DNA of 64,000 bases from CAKSNH01 sp964422725 (lineage in GTDB: Bacteria > Bacillota > Clostridia > UBA1381): NCBI GenBank assembly GCA_964422725.1, contig CAYRCC010000001.1, positions 1 through 64,000 on the forward strand, read 5' to 3'. The number at the start of each line of letters is the position of its first letter. Positions within the stretch are counted from its first letter, which is position 1. Positions 45,061 to 54,464 of the stretch are shown here, one piece after another. Under the pieces are notes generated by a model. That model did no database searches, was not told the DNA's origin, and saw nothing but the letters and a program-made list of their open reading frames with translations. The position numbers and the translations under genes are program-made.

Positions 45061-46578
45061 ATGGGTACAGATTTACACCAAGTACAGGTGATTACGGTTA
45101 TATCACTTGTATTATTTTCAATTTTGATGGTTGCGATAGGCATATACAGCTTATCAAAAACAAAGACGATGGACGGCTTTTTGCTCGGTGGCAGAAAGAT
45201 AGGCGCATGGGTGTCCGCGTTTGCTTACGGCACATCGTATTTTTCGGCGGTTATTTTTATCGGTTATGCGGGCAAACACGGTTGGGACATAGGCTTTGCG
45301 AGTATGTGGATAGGAATAGGCAATGCAATTTTGGGCTGTCTTATAGCGTGGCTGTTGCTTGCCAAACGTACAAGAAGTATGACTCATACGCTGAATGTGA
45401 AAACTATGCCGGAGTTTTTTGAAAGCCGTTATTTGTCGACGGCAATGAAAGTATTTGCGGCAGTTATAATATTTGTTTTTCTTGTTCCGTATTCGGCGGC
45501 GGTTTATAAGGGTTTGGGTTCGATGTTTAACACTATTTTCCCAATGGTTGATGTTAAAATATGTATGCTTATAGTGGCGGTTTTGACGGCTATCTACCTT
45601 GTGTTGGGCGGCTATGTAGCAACTGCATATACCGATTTCATTCAGGGTATCATAATGATTTTCGGTGTTGTGGCAATGGTTATTGCGATAGTTGTAAATC
45701 CGGCAGTCGGCGGTTTGACAGAGGGAATCGAGAGAATAAAAGCAATCAATGCGGATTTGGTGAGCCCTTGGGGAGCAGGCAACTGGAAGTTTTTGTGCAT
45801 AAACATATTACTTACGAGTTTCGGTACGTGGGGACTTCCGCAAATGGTAAGCAAATACTACGCAATAAAAGATGTTAAGAGCATAAAACAGGCAACTGTT
45901 ATTTCTACGCTGTTTGCGGCGATAATCGGTTGCGGTGCGTATTTTATCGGTTCGCTTGCAAGGCTGATTTTGAATAATCAGTTGCCGGAAGGCGGATACG
46001 ACTCGGTAATACCGCAAATGCTGCTTATCGGCTTGGGTGATGCAAATGTTCTTACCACAATTATACTTGCGGTAATACTGCTGCTGCTTTTGTCGGCATC
46101 AATGTCAACGCTTGCTTCGGTTGTGCTGACATCGGCATCTGCAATCTCGGTTGACCTTGTACCCGTAGTACATAAAAATTATAAAAAGGAAAAACAAATG
46201 GGACTGACAAGAATATTGTGTTTCATTTTTGTCGGATTGTCGTATTTGTTTGCTACAATGAATATTGCGATTATTGTGTCGATTATGTCATTTTCTTGGG
46301 GCGTTGTTTCGGGCTGCTTTATCGGTCCGTACATTTGGGGTATTTACTCTAAGAAAACAACACGTGCCGGTGCATGGGCAGGTATGATAGGCGGACTTTT
46401 GACCGTTGCTGTGCCTACAATTATTATGAGTATTCTTTACGGCTTTGATACGGCATCAAGCTACTCGCCGCAGATGGGAGTTGCGGCAATGGCGGTGTCT
46501 ATTATAATAGTACCTATTGTGAGCGGTTTTACCAAAAGGTTTGAAACAAAGCACATAGAAAGCGTATTTAAAGAATAA
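45061..46578 (+). CDS. sodium:solute symporter (SSS family)
   Basis: A 505-residue membrane protein with about 13 helices of the LeuT fold, resembling PutP/PanF-type sodium symporters. Typical segments are TMDGFLLGGRKIGAWVSAFAYGTSYFSAVIFIGYAG near the N-terminus, the GGYVATAYTDFIQGIIMIFG stretch of the family signature and LLSASMSTLASVVLTSASAISVDL. GGAAGG precedes the ATG. It has its own leader with a palindrome. The substrate is unknown; the preceding SDR and VOC genes hint at a sugar acid or similar carboxylate. Confidence 0.9.
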   Translation: MGTDLHQVQVITVISLVLFSILMVAIGIYSLSKTKTMDGFLLGGRKIGAWVSAFAYGTSYFSAVIFIGYAGKHGWDIGFASMWIGIGNAILGCLIAWLLLAKRTRSMTHTLNVKTMPEFFESRYLSTAMKVFAAVIIFVFLVPYSAAVYKGLGSMFNTIFPMVDVKICMLIVAVLTAIYLVLGGYVATAYTDFIQGIIMIFGVVAMVIAIVVNPAVGGLTEGIERIKAINADLVSPWGAGNWKFLCINILLTSFGTWGLPQMVSKYYAIKDVKSIKQATVISTLFAAIIGCGAYFIGSLARLILNNQLPEGGYDSVIPQMLLIGLGDANVLTTIILAVILLLLLSASMSTLASVVLTSASAISVDLVPVVHKNYKKEKQMGLTRILCFIFVGLSYLFATMNIAIIVSIMSFSWGVVSGCFIGPYIWGIYSKKTTRAGAWAGMIGGLLTVAVPTIIMSILYGFDTASSYSPQMGVAAMAVSIIIVPIVSGFTKRFETKHIESVFKE

Positions 46579-46620
46579 ATACGGTTTTGAATAGGTATAA
46601 GTATATTTTATGAGTAAATA

Positions 46621-46678
46621 GTTTGCAGGCTGTGGAGATATTCATAGCTTGCAAAAAGTGTCTGAGTATTCGGACACA
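46621..46678 (+). terminator. paired hairpins after the symporter gene
   Basis: First hairpin TTTGCAGGCTGTG / CATAGCTTGCAAA, then TGTCTGAGTATTCGGACA. Neither has a strong T-tract, so termination is likely but not certain. The paaK promoter must lie in the remaining 75 nt. Confidence 0.5.
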
Positions 46679-46754
46679 GAAATTATTATTGTAACAGCTT
46701 TTGTTATTTGATATGAATACTTAAATTAATTATTGTTGCAGAGGAGATAGGAAA

Positions 46755-48047
46755 ATGATTTGGAATGAGAAAGTTGAAACAGCATCAAGGGAGGAAATAC
46801 GAGCTATTCAGCTTGAAAGACTTAAAAATCAGGTTAGGTTTTCTTATGAAAACGTACCGTTTTACAAGAAAAAATTTGATGAAATAGGTTTGAAACCGGA
46901 GGACATCAAAACTCTTGACGATATACGTAAAATACCGTTTACCGTAAAGAGTGATTTGCGCGATAACTATCCTTACGGCTTGTTCGGAGTGCCTATGAAA
47001 GATATTGTGCGTATACACGCCTCAAGCGGTACTACCGGAAAACCGACAGTTGTCGGTTATACCAAAGAGGACCTTGATATGTGGAGTGAATGTATTGCGC
47101 GCCTTGTTACCGCTGCCGGCGGTACAAACGAGGATATAACGCAGATTTCGTTCGGTTACGGACTGTTTACGGGTGCGTTCGGACTGCATTATGGTATGGA
47201 AAAGGTTGGCGCATCGGTAATACCTATTTCTGCCGGTAATACCGAAAAACAACTTATGATTATGCAGGATTTTAAGCCTACAATATTGGTAAGCACACCG
47301 TCGTATGCACTCTATATGTCGGAGGTTGCGGAGGAATTGGGCATCAAAAAAGAAGATTTAAATCTTAAAATCGGTATGTTCGGTGCAGAAGGGCATACAG
47401 AGGAAATGCGCAAGGAACTGGAAAAACGCTGGGGAATCGTTGCAACGGAGAATTACGGATTGAGCGAGGTCGGCGGTCCGGGTGTGTGCGGCGAATGTCT
47501 TGAGCATACAGGTATGCATATCAATGAGGACTACTTTATAGTTGAAATAATAGATCCTGAAACCGGCGAGCCGTTGCCGGAGGGCGAGAAAGGCGAGGTT
47601 GTTATTACGCCTATTTTGAAAAAAGGAATACCGCTCTTAAGATACAGAACAAAGGATATAAGCTGGATTAATACAGAGAAATGTCCTTGCGGAAGAACGA
47701 CGGCAAGACTGCATAAAATTCAGGGCAGAACCGACGATATGCTTATAATAAAAGGTGTAAATGTGTTCCCGTCACAGGTGGAGAGCGTGCTGGTAGGTAT
47801 GGATCAGATAAGTCCGCAGTATCTGCTTGTTGTAACAAAGAACGGTTATACGGATAATCTTGAAGTTAAGGTTGAGCTTCAGGATACGTCTTTGCTTGAA
47901 AATTTCGGCGCGCTGGAGGATTTAAGAAAGAAAATCAGACACAATATTCACACTGTGTTGGGTATTGACGTTAAAGTCAGCTTGGTAGAACCGAAATCAA
48001 TCGAAAGAACAACCGGAAAAGCTAAACGTGTTCTTGATTTAAGATAA
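46755..48047 (+). CDS. paaK: phenylacetate-CoA ligase (first copy)
   Basis: A 430-residue AMP-forming acyl-CoA ligase. VRFSYENVPFYKKKFDEIGLKPEDIKTLDDIRKIPF is the PaaK N-terminus, HASSGTTGKPTVVGYT is the P-loop, ENYGLSEVGGPGVCGEC is the A5 region, and LLRYRTKD and GRTDDMLIIKGVNVFPSQVE follow. AGGAGATAGG precedes the ATG. In indolepyruvate:ferredoxin clusters this enzyme handles aryl acids such as phenylacetate or indoleacetate. It lies 21 nt before iorA; a second copy closes the cluster. Confidence 0.95.
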   Translation: MIWNEKVETASREEIRAIQLERLKNQVRFSYENVPFYKKKFDEIGLKPEDIKTLDDIRKIPFTVKSDLRDNYPYGLFGVPMKDIVRIHASSGTTGKPTVVGYTKEDLDMWSECIARLVTAAGGTNEDITQISFGYGLFTGAFGLHYGMEKVGASVIPISAGNTEKQLMIMQDFKPTILVSTPSYALYMSEVAEELGIKKEDLNLKIGMFGAEGHTEEMRKELEKRWGIVATENYGLSEVGGPGVCGECLEHTGMHINEDYFIVEIIDPETGEPLPEGEKGEVVITPILKKGIPLLRYRTKDISWINTEKCPCGRTTARLHKIQGRTDDMLIIKGVNVFPSQVESVLVGMDQISPQYLLVVTKNGYTDNLEVKVELQDTSLLENFGALEDLRKKIRHNIHTVLGIDVKVSLVEPKSIERTTGKAKRVLDLR

Positions 48048-48068
48048 AATTTGAAGGGATGATTTTTA

Positions 48069-49805
48069 ATGAAAAAGCTTATGCTTGGTAATGAGGCTGT
48101 TGCTCGCGGTGCATACGAGGCCGGTGTTACGGTAACTGCCTCGTATCCGGGTACTCCTAGTACCGAAATTACGGAAAATATTGCAAAATATGATGAAATA
48201 TATGCAGAATGGGCACCGAACGAAAAGGTTGCGGCAGAGGTTGCAATAGGTGCATCAATCGGCGGTGCAAGAAGTATGTCGTGTATGAAACACGTCGGTA
48301 TGAATGTAATGGCTGACCCGTTGTTTACAGTCAGCTATACCGGTGTAAACGGCGGTTTGGTGTTCTGCGTTGCGGACGACCCCGGAATGCACAGCTCACA
48401 GAACGAGCAGGACAGCCGTCATTACGCAAAAGCATCTAAAGTTATGATGCTTGAACCGTCGGACAGCAAGGAATGTAAAGAGTTTACGAAAAAGGCTTAT
48501 GAGCTGAGTGAAAAATTTGACACACCTGTTATTATCAGACTTTCAACAAGAGTGTCACACTCGCAAGGCTTGGTAGAACTGTGTGATAGAGAAAATGTTG
48601 CGCTTAAAGATTATGTGAAAGATGTTTCCAAATATGTTATGATGCCGGGTATGGCTAAAAAACGTCACGTTGTGGTTGAGGACAGAATAAAAGCACAGCG
48701 CGAGTTTGCCGAAAACTGCGAATTTAATACAGTTGAAATTAATTCGGATAAAATCGGTGTAATAACAAGCGGTATTTCTTATATGTATGCAAAAGAGGCA
48801 CTGGGCGATAAGGTAAGCTATTTAAAGCTGGGCATGGTTTATCCGTTGCCGGAAAAGCTTATTAAAGATTTTGCCGCTAAGGTTGAAAAGGTGTATGTAA
48901 TAGAGGAGCTTGACCCGATATTTGAAGAACACTGCAAAGCATTGGGAATTGAAGTTATCGGAAAAGAAAAGTTTACGCTGTTGGGCGAGTATACACCTAC
49001 AATGATTAGGGGAGTTGTTTTGGGTGAGGCGGCACCGGAGAAGGTTACCGTTTCCGAGGAAATACCTGTAAGACCGCCTGTGATGTGTCCGGGCTGTCCG
49101 CACAGAGGTACTTTCTATGTGCTGAAAAAACTGGGGCTTACAGTCAGCGGTGATATCGGCTGTTATACTCTCGGCGCACCGGCACCGCTTGCAAGTGTTG
49201 ACACTACAATATGTATGGGTGCGAGCGTAAGTGCGGCTTTGGGTATGGCTAAGGCACGCGGAAATGAGTTTAATAAAAAACTTGTGTCTGTAATCGGTGA
49301 TTCGACGTTTATGCATTCGGGTATCACGGGTCTTACCGATATAGTTTATAATAAAGGAAACAATACGGTTATTATTCTTGATAACTCAATTACCGGTATG
49401 ACAGGTCATCAGGATAACCCTACAACAGGTTATACAATAAAGAAAGAACCTACAAAACAAGTAAATCTTATCACATTGTGCAAAGCGGTGGGTATTGACA
49501 GAATAACTGTGGCAGACCCGTTTGACGTGAAGAGTTTTGAAAAAGTGGTAAAAGAAGAGGTGGAGGCTGATGAACCGTCGGTAATTATCGCTCAAAGACC
49601 TTGTGCGCTTCTAAAAACTGTTAAGTATTCGGGAAAATGTACAGTCAGCGATAATTGCAAAAAATGTAAAATGTGTATGAAACTCGGTTGTCCGGCAATT
49701 TCGTGGGACGGCGAGAATATCAAAATTGACGCTACACAGTGTAACGGCTGCGGACTGTGCGTAAATGTTTGTCCGTTCGGCGCGATAGAAAAGGTTGGTG
49801 AATAA
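48069..49805 (+). CDS. iorA: indolepyruvate ferredoxin oxidoreductase, alpha subunit
   Basis: A 578-residue thiamine-diphosphate enzyme subunit that oxidatively decarboxylates aryl pyruvates to aryl-CoA and reduces ferredoxin. The N-terminal pyrimidine-binding domain starts MKKLMLGNEAVARGAYEAGVTVTASYPGTPSTEI. The RPPVMCPGCPHRG segment and the ThDP motif GDSTFMHSG with NNTVIILDNSITGMTGHQ follow. The C-terminus carries two [4Fe-4S] motifs: CKKCKMCMKLGCP and CNGCGLCVNVCP. The small subunit gene begins 1 nt after its stop. Confidence 0.97.
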   Translation: MKKLMLGNEAVARGAYEAGVTVTASYPGTPSTEITENIAKYDEIYAEWAPNEKVAAEVAIGASIGGARSMSCMKHVGMNVMADPLFTVSYTGVNGGLVFCVADDPGMHSSQNEQDSRHYAKASKVMMLEPSDSKECKEFTKKAYELSEKFDTPVIIRLSTRVSHSQGLVELCDRENVALKDYVKDVSKYVMMPGMAKKRHVVVEDRIKAQREFAENCEFNTVEINSDKIGVITSGISYMYAKEALGDKVSYLKLGMVYPLPEKLIKDFAAKVEKVYVIEELDPIFEEHCKALGIEVIGKEKFTLLGEYTPTMIRGVVLGEAAPEKVTVSEEIPVRPPVMCPGCPHRGTFYVLKKLGLTVSGDIGCYTLGAPAPLASVDTTICMGASVSAALGMAKARGNEFNKKLVSVIGDSTFMHSGITGLTDIVYNKGNNTVIILDNSITGMTGHQDNPTTGYTIKKEPTKQVNLITLCKAVGIDRITVADPFDVKSFEKVVKEEVEADEPSVIIAQRPCALLKTVKYSGKCTVSDNCKKCKMCMKLGCPAISWDGENIKIDATQCNGCGLCVNVCPFGAIEKVGE

Positions 49806-49806
49806 A

Positions 49807-50400
49807 ATGAGTGATACAAAAAATATTATGATTGTCGGTGTGGGCGGTCAGGGTACACTTTTGGCAAGCAGAATTTTGGGCAATGTTGTTATTAATGAGG
49901 GTTACGATGTTAAGGTGTCCGAGGTGCATGGTATGTCACAGCGCGGCGGCAGCGTTGTAACCTATGTTAAGTACGGCAAAGAGGTTTATTCGCCGATTAT
50001 AGATGAGGGTGAGGCTGATATTATATTGGCTTTTGAACTTTTGGAGGCGTACAGAGCGTTGCCGTATTTGAAAAAGGGCGGTACAATGATTGTAAACACT
50101 CAGGAAATTGCACCTATGCCGGTTATTACAGGTGCGATGAAATATCCTGAAAATATCGAAGAAAAGCTCAGCAAGGCTGTTAAAACTATATCTGTTGATG
50201 CACTGCAAATAGCAGAACAGGCAGGAAATATTAAAGCGGTTAATGTTGTGCTGATCGGTCTTATGGCAAGAAGTACTGATGTTGCATATGAAAAATGGAT
50301 TGAGGCACTTAAACAAACAGTACCGGCAAAGTTTCTTGATGTAAATTTGAAAGCGTTTGAGCTTGGATATAAAAGATATAAAACAGAAACATATAATTAA
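49807..50400 (+). CDS. iorB: indolepyruvate ferredoxin oxidoreductase, beta subunit
   Basis: A 197-residue gamma-type domain of 2-oxoacid:ferredoxin oxidoreductases. IMIVGVGGQGTLLASRILGNV (10-30) is the defining motif, and KVSEVHGMSQRGGSVVTYVKYG is the second. The ATG at 49807 follows the iorA TAA by 1 nt, with GGTGA within the iorA end as ribosome site, so the subunits are coupled. Works as the partner of IorA in the cytosol. Confidence 0.96.
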   Translation: MSDTKNIMIVGVGGQGTLLASRILGNVVINEGYDVKVSEVHGMSQRGGSVVTYVKYGKEVYSPIIDEGEADIILAFELLEAYRALPYLKKGGTMIVNTQEIAPMPVITGAMKYPENIEEKLSKAVKTISVDALQIAEQAGNIKAVNVVLIGLMARSTDVAYEKWIEALKQTVPAKFLDVNLKAFELGYKRYKTETYN

Positions 50401-50442
50401 TTTCAATATTGATATACGGCAAATAGTTTGGAGGTAATACCA

Positions 50443-51741
50443 ATGGCATTTTATGACAACAACGAGCATCTTTCAAGAGATGAAATAAGAGCTATACAAA
50501 GCAAAAAACTTGTATGGCAGGTAAAGAGAATGTATGAAAACGTGGAGCTTTTCAGAAAACGTATGGACGAAATCGGTCTTAAACCGGAGGACATTAAATC
50601 TGTTGACGATTTGAGCAAGCTGCCGTTTTCGTATAAGCAGGACTTGCGTGATTATTACCCTTACGGACTGTTTGCCGTACCTATGAAAGATATAATCAGA
50701 GTACACGCCTCAAGCGGTACGACGGGCAAGCAGATAGTAGTCGGTTATACGAGAAACGATCTTGATATGTGGTCAACCTGTATGTGCCGTCAGCTGGTTG
50801 CGGCCGGTGCTGATGAAAACTCATTTGTACAGATATCTTACGGTTACGGATTGTTTACGGGCGGTCTTGGTGCGCACGACGGCGTTCAAAAGCTCGGCGC
50901 GACTGTAATTCCTATGTCGACGGGTAACACACAGCGTCAAATCCAGACTATGATTGATTTCGGCGCTACGCATTTGTGCTGTACTCCGTCATATGCTATG
51001 TATCTTGGCGAAACAATAGAAGAAATGGGACTTACTGATAAACTAAAATTGAAAGCCGGTATTTTTGGTGCGGAGCCTTGGTCGGAGGATATGAGAAAAG
51101 CGATAGAGGATAAACTGCATATAAAGGCACACGATATTTACGGTTTGAGTGAAATTATGGGTCCGGGTGTTGCGTATGAGTGTGAGAAACAGCAGGGTAT
51201 GCATATTAATGAGGATATGTTCATTCCTGAAATTATTGACCCTGATACCGGCAAGGTACTTCCTATGGGCAGTACGGGTGAATTGGTGTTCACTACCGTT
51301 ACAAAGGAAGGATTTCCGCTTATTCGTTACAGAACGCGCGACATCGCATCATTGAATTATGAGCAGTGTGAGTGCGGCAGAACATTTGTAAGAATGAACA
51401 AGCCGCAGGGCAGAAGTGATGATATGATGATTATACGTGGTGTTAATGTGTTCCCGTCACAGATAGAGGAGGTTCTCCTTAAAGTTGGCGGCGAGGTTAC
51501 GCCTAACTATCAGATTCTTGTTGACCGAGTAGGCAATCACGATACATTGGAAGTACAGGTTGAAATGTCGGATGCGTTCTTTAATGATGACATAAAATCA
51601 ATAGAAAGCATTGAGGGAACGATTACAAAACGGCTTAACAGCGTGCTTGGTATCGGTGCAAAGGTGCGTTTGGTAGAGCCTAAGAGTATCGCGAGAAGTG
51701 AGGGTAAGGCTAAGCGTGTAATAGATAAACGTAAAATATAA
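50443..51741 (+). CDS. paaK: phenylacetate-CoA ligase (second copy)
   Basis: A 432-residue paralogue of the ligase at 46755, with matching motifs (HASSGTTGKQIVVGYT, GYGLFTGGLGAHDG, HDIYGLSEIMGPGVAYEC, GRSDDMMIIRGVNVFPSQIE). The two copies are clearly related along the whole length but differ in the substrate-pocket area (LHYGMEKVG versus AHDGVQKLG), so they may activate different aryl acids. The ATG at 50443 follows GGAGG by 9 nt. The ACT-domain gene follows 30 nt later. Confidence 0.95.
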   Translation: MAFYDNNEHLSRDEIRAIQSKKLVWQVKRMYENVELFRKRMDEIGLKPEDIKSVDDLSKLPFSYKQDLRDYYPYGLFAVPMKDIIRVHASSGTTGKQIVVGYTRNDLDMWSTCMCRQLVAAGADENSFVQISYGYGLFTGGLGAHDGVQKLGATVIPMSTGNTQRQIQTMIDFGATHLCCTPSYAMYLGETIEEMGLTDKLKLKAGIFGAEPWSEDMRKAIEDKLHIKAHDIYGLSEIMGPGVAYECEKQQGMHINEDMFIPEIIDPDTGKVLPMGSTGELVFTTVTKEGFPLIRYRTRDIASLNYEQCECGRTFVRMNKPQGRSDDMMIIRGVNVFPSQIEEVLLKVGGEVTPNYQILVDRVGNHDTLEVQVEMSDAFFNDDIKSIESIEGTITKRLNSVLGIGAKVRLVEPKSIARSEGKAKRVIDKRKI

Positions 51742-51771
51742 TTATATAAAGTATGGAAAGGATGTTTAGTT

Positions 51772-52200
51772 ATGCTAGTAAAACAAATATCTGTATTCGT
51801 AGAGAATAAGTTCGGCAGATTGGCGGATATTATCGGAATTTTGGGCGACAATGATATAGACATCAGCGCACTTTCAATCGCTGATACTACAGATTTCGGT
51901 ATACTAAGACTTATTGTAAACGACCCTGTAAAAGCTGAAAAAGCACTTAAAGACAACGGACTTGCGGTTAAGACGACTGATGTTATTGCTGTTTCGGTTG
52001 AAGATAAGCCGGGCGGCTTGGCATACATTTTAGGTGAATTTAAGAAAGATAATATCGGTATCGAATATATGTATGCATTTATGGGTAAGAAAGAACATTC
52101 GGCTTGGCTTGTGATAAGGGTTGATAAACCTGATACGGCACTTGAAACACTTAAAAGAGCCGGCATAAGCGTAATTGCATCGGAAAATATTTATAAATAA
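51772..52200 (+). CDS. tandem ACT domain protein
   Basis: A 142-residue protein made of two ACT domains: VKQISVFVENKFGRLADIIGILGDNDIDISALSIAD (2-37) and VIAVSVEDKPGGLAYILGEFKKDNIGIEYMYAFMG (70-104). ACT domains bind amino acids. Genes of this form regularly close paaK-ior clusters, where sensing of an aromatic amino acid is presumed. AAAGGATG precedes the ATG. It ends the operon at a terminator. Confidence 0.93.
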   Translation: MLVKQISVFVENKFGRLADIIGILGDNDIDISALSIADTTDFGILRLIVNDPVKAEKALKDNGLAVKTTDVIAVSVEDKPGGLAYILGEFKKDNIGIEYMYAFMGKKEHSAWLVIRVDKPDTALETLKRAGISVIASENIYK

Positions 52201-52210
52201 TGGTAAGAAC

Positions 52211-52251
52211 AAGGCAGACAAGCTCAAAACGAGTTTATCTGCCTTATTTTT
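52211..52251 (+). terminator. terminator of paaK-ior operon
   Basis: A 15-nt arm AAGGCAGACAAGCTC pairs with GAGTTTATCTGCCTT around AAAAC, followed by ATTTTTG. Confidence 0.85.
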
Positions 52252-52312
52252 GTAAGTTTGACAAAGTAAGTTTTCAAATCATTGCAGAGATAAAAATGCT
52301 GCAATTGATTTT

Positions 52313-53065
52313 TTAGCGGATATATTTGTTTGGGTCAACATATTTGCCGTTTTCCATCAACTCAAGGTGCAGATGCGGGTCGATGAATTTTTCCGCAATT
52401 GAGGTTTTGCCTACCTTACCGATAATATCACCTGTATTTACAGTGTCATTGATATTCACATTTACATTTTCGTCAAGATTTGAATAAATACTTATATATC
52501 CGTTTTTGTGGTCGATTTTTATGGTTTTTCCGTTTGAATTATTACTGATATCTGTTATCGTTCCGCTCATAATTGCCTTCACATCACTGCCGATATCGGA
52601 TTTGAGGTCAATACCGTTGTGTGAACGCCAGTCGTCGAGATTTTTGTCGTACATCAGTGCGCCGTTTGAAAAAGCAGTTATAATATCGCCGGCAAGCGGC
52701 GGTCGGAAATTGCTCTCAACGATAGGTGTCGGAGTAGGAACGGCTGTTGCTGCAGTGATATTTTTAGAGACTGTGGCTTTGATAGGATTGCTTGTAGTCT
52801 TGACCGAGGCGGCAATGGGTTTTGAGGTTGCATTTATCGGTTTTGCGGTTTTACGCGGTGTCGCGGTGGCGGCAGGCTTTTGCGTGGGAATAGGGGAGTG
52901 AGGGGTAAGCGTTGGGGCGGTGTCGGGAATTTCTACAGAGTCTGAGGCGTTTTTGTCTTTTGGGAGTGCAGTTTGGTTGCCGATATAGGCAACTGCCGAA
53001 ATAATTGCTATACATAGGCACAGGGCTATGTAGAACCCTGTATTTTTGAATACTTTCTTGTTCAT
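52313..53065 (-). CDS. membrane-anchored M23 (LytM) peptidase-domain protein
   Basis: A 250-residue protein with an N-terminal membrane anchor (about 10-28), a long Thr/Pro/Ala linker (about 40-125) and a C-terminal M23 domain. The zinc motifs are HNGIDL (His and Asp) and HLHLEL, so the domain may keep metallopeptidase activity. The layout resembles SpoIIQ-type proteins of sporulation or envelope amidase activators; in this genome region the SpoIVFA-like protein lacks an M23 domain, but the two are not linked. The ATG at 53065 follows AAAGGATTG. Confidence 0.85.
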   Translation of the reverse strand: MNKKVFKNTGFYIALCLCIAIISAVAYIGNQTALPKDKNASDSVEIPDTAPTLTPHSPIPTQKPAATATPRKTAKPINATSKPIAASVKTTSNPIKATVSKNITAATAVPTPTPIVESNFRPPLAGDIITAFSNGALMYDKNLDDWRSHNGIDLKSDIGSDVKAIMSGTITDISNNSNGKTIKIDHKNGYISIYSNLDENVNVNINDTVNTGDIIGKVGKTSIAEKFIDPHLHLELMENGKYVDPNKYIR

Positions 53066-53245
53066 AGTTATCAATCCTTTCGTATGCTGTTGCATTGTTA
53101 TATTGAAATTTTCCCCGTTTGTGTAAAATAATATACATAAAAATATTAAGATAAATAAAAAAAGTATTCCCAAACTGCAAAATTTATAGTATAATATATA
53201 AATGTATATGCATATGTACACTCACAGGAAAGGTAAGGTGGAAGT

Positions 53246-53842
53246 GTGAGAATAGAAAGAATGGATATTAATCGTATTAAAGTTATACTTACAGCTGAGG
53301 ATTTGGACAATATGAATCTTAGCCTTGACAGATTGACTCCGGATTCCGGTGAACTGCATACTTTTATGTTCAAGCTTATGGAGCGTGTAAAATCCGAAAC
53401 CGGTTTCAATCCGTATAACGGGCAGATAATGGTTGAAGCACATCCTACGCTTGACGGTATTACATTATTGGTGACACGAATAGGCGATAATAATATAAAT
53501 GTGGGCAGACCCAAATATAAAAATGTACGAGCTGTAAAAAAGAAAGTGATTTTGAAAACAGGGATTTATCATTTTAAGAAGTTTGAGGCGTTGTGCGGCG
53601 CGTTTAAGATGCTCGAAAAGGATATGATGGCAAAGTCTGTGCTTTACAGAATGAGCGGTGAGTATTATCTGGTAATCTGCACAGATTTGGTATTTGACGA
53701 ATATCATTCGCTGTTGTCGGAGTTTTGCGATGACTATTCGTATCCGCCGCTTTATGAGAATGTATTGCGCGAGCATGGTGAGTGTATTGCGTGTGACAGT
53801 GGTTTAACGGATATGATAGATAAAATCAAAAAATTGTATTAA
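53246..53842 (+). CDS. mecA: MecA-like adaptor protein
   Basis: A 198-residue protein of the MecA/YpbH group. The N-terminal MRIERMDINRIKVILTAEDLDNMNLSLDRL is the substrate-binding part, and GIYHFKKFEALCGAFKML with YLVICTDLVFDEYHSLLSEF matches the C-terminal ClpC-binding domain. MecA adaptors bring substrates to ClpCP. It begins with GTG, behind AAGGTGG. It is divergent from the M23 gene and followed by yajC. Confidence 0.88.
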   Translation: MRIERMDINRIKVILTAEDLDNMNLSLDRLTPDSGELHTFMFKLMERVKSETGFNPYNGQIMVEAHPTLDGITLLVTRIGDNNINVGRPKYKNVRAVKKKVILKTGIYHFKKFEALCGAFKMLEKDMMAKSVLYRMSGEYYLVICTDLVFDEYHSLLSEFCDDYSYPPLYENVLREHGECIACDSGLTDMIDKIKKLY

Positions 53843-53931
53843 AACTATTGCAAAATAATATTATTATAGGTATAATATACTTATATGCTTTATTTAAAGT
53901 ACAAATTTATTAAAAAGAGGAGAGTAATTTT

Positions 53932-54282
53932 ATGTTTGGAATTACAGCATTTGCGGAACCGGCAGCTAACGCGGCAGCAGGACAAATGACGACAATGGAT
54001 ATGGTTATTCAGTTTGTGCCGTTTATTGTAGTCATAGTACTTTTGTATTTTATGATGATAAGACCGCAAAAAAAGAGAGAAAAAGAAGCTAAAGCTATGC
54101 TTTCGGCAATGAAGGTGGGCGATAAGGTAGTAACTATCGGCGGTATTTGCGGTAAAATTACAAAGCTGAAAGATGACTATGTAATTATCGAAACCGGAAG
54201 TACGGGAAATCCTAACGAGAAGTCTTACATCAAAATGGAGCGAAACGCTATAAGAGATGTAGAGAAAAAGGTTGAAGCATAA
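53932..54282 (+). CDS. yajC: preprotein translocase subunit YajC
   Basis: A 116-residue accessory subunit of the Sec translocon. One membrane helix (about 22-42, MVIQFVPFIVVIVLLYFMMI) is followed by the family hallmark RPQKKREKEAKAMLSAMKVGDKVVTIGGICGKI. AGGAGAG precedes the ATG. It is often placed before secDF and after tgt; here it is alone, ending at a terminator. Confidence 0.96.
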   Translation: MFGITAFAEPAANAAAGQMTTMDMVIQFVPFIVVIVLLYFMMIRPQKKREKEAKAMLSAMKVGDKVVTIGGICGKITKLKDDYVIIETGSTGNPNEKSYIKMERNAIRDVEKKVEA

Positions 54283-54290
54283 TAAATTGT

Positions 54291-54336
54291 AAGGAACTGT
54301 TTATTTGGCATAAAGTCGATAAGCAGTTCTTTTTTA
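54291..54336 (+). terminator. terminator of yajC
   Basis: Arms AAGGAACTGTTTAT (54291) and ATAAGCAGTTCTT (54319) with a T6 tail. Confidence 0.8.
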
Positions 54337-54368
54337 ATAAAAGACTGTTTTGTACAGCACATCTGCAA

Positions 54369-54421
54369 AACAACAAAAACCTCCCGAAATACAGATTTAT
54401 TTCACTGTATATCGGGAGGTC
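54369..54421 (-). terminator. terminator of sodium-pump decarboxylase operon
   Basis: On the minus strand ACCTCCCGATATACAG pairs with CTGTATTTCGGGAGGT, followed by TTTTTGTTGTTTT, 44 nt after the oadA stop. Confidence 0.9.
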
Positions 54422-54464
54422 TGTTATGCAGCAGCTTAGGCTGTTGTGCTTTTCAAAATTTCAA

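Noticed and set aside
53065..53221. N-terminal extension of the M23 protein with a second hydrophobic segment
   Set aside because: The AT-rich extension lacks a ribosome site, while AAAGGATTG precedes the ATG at 53065.
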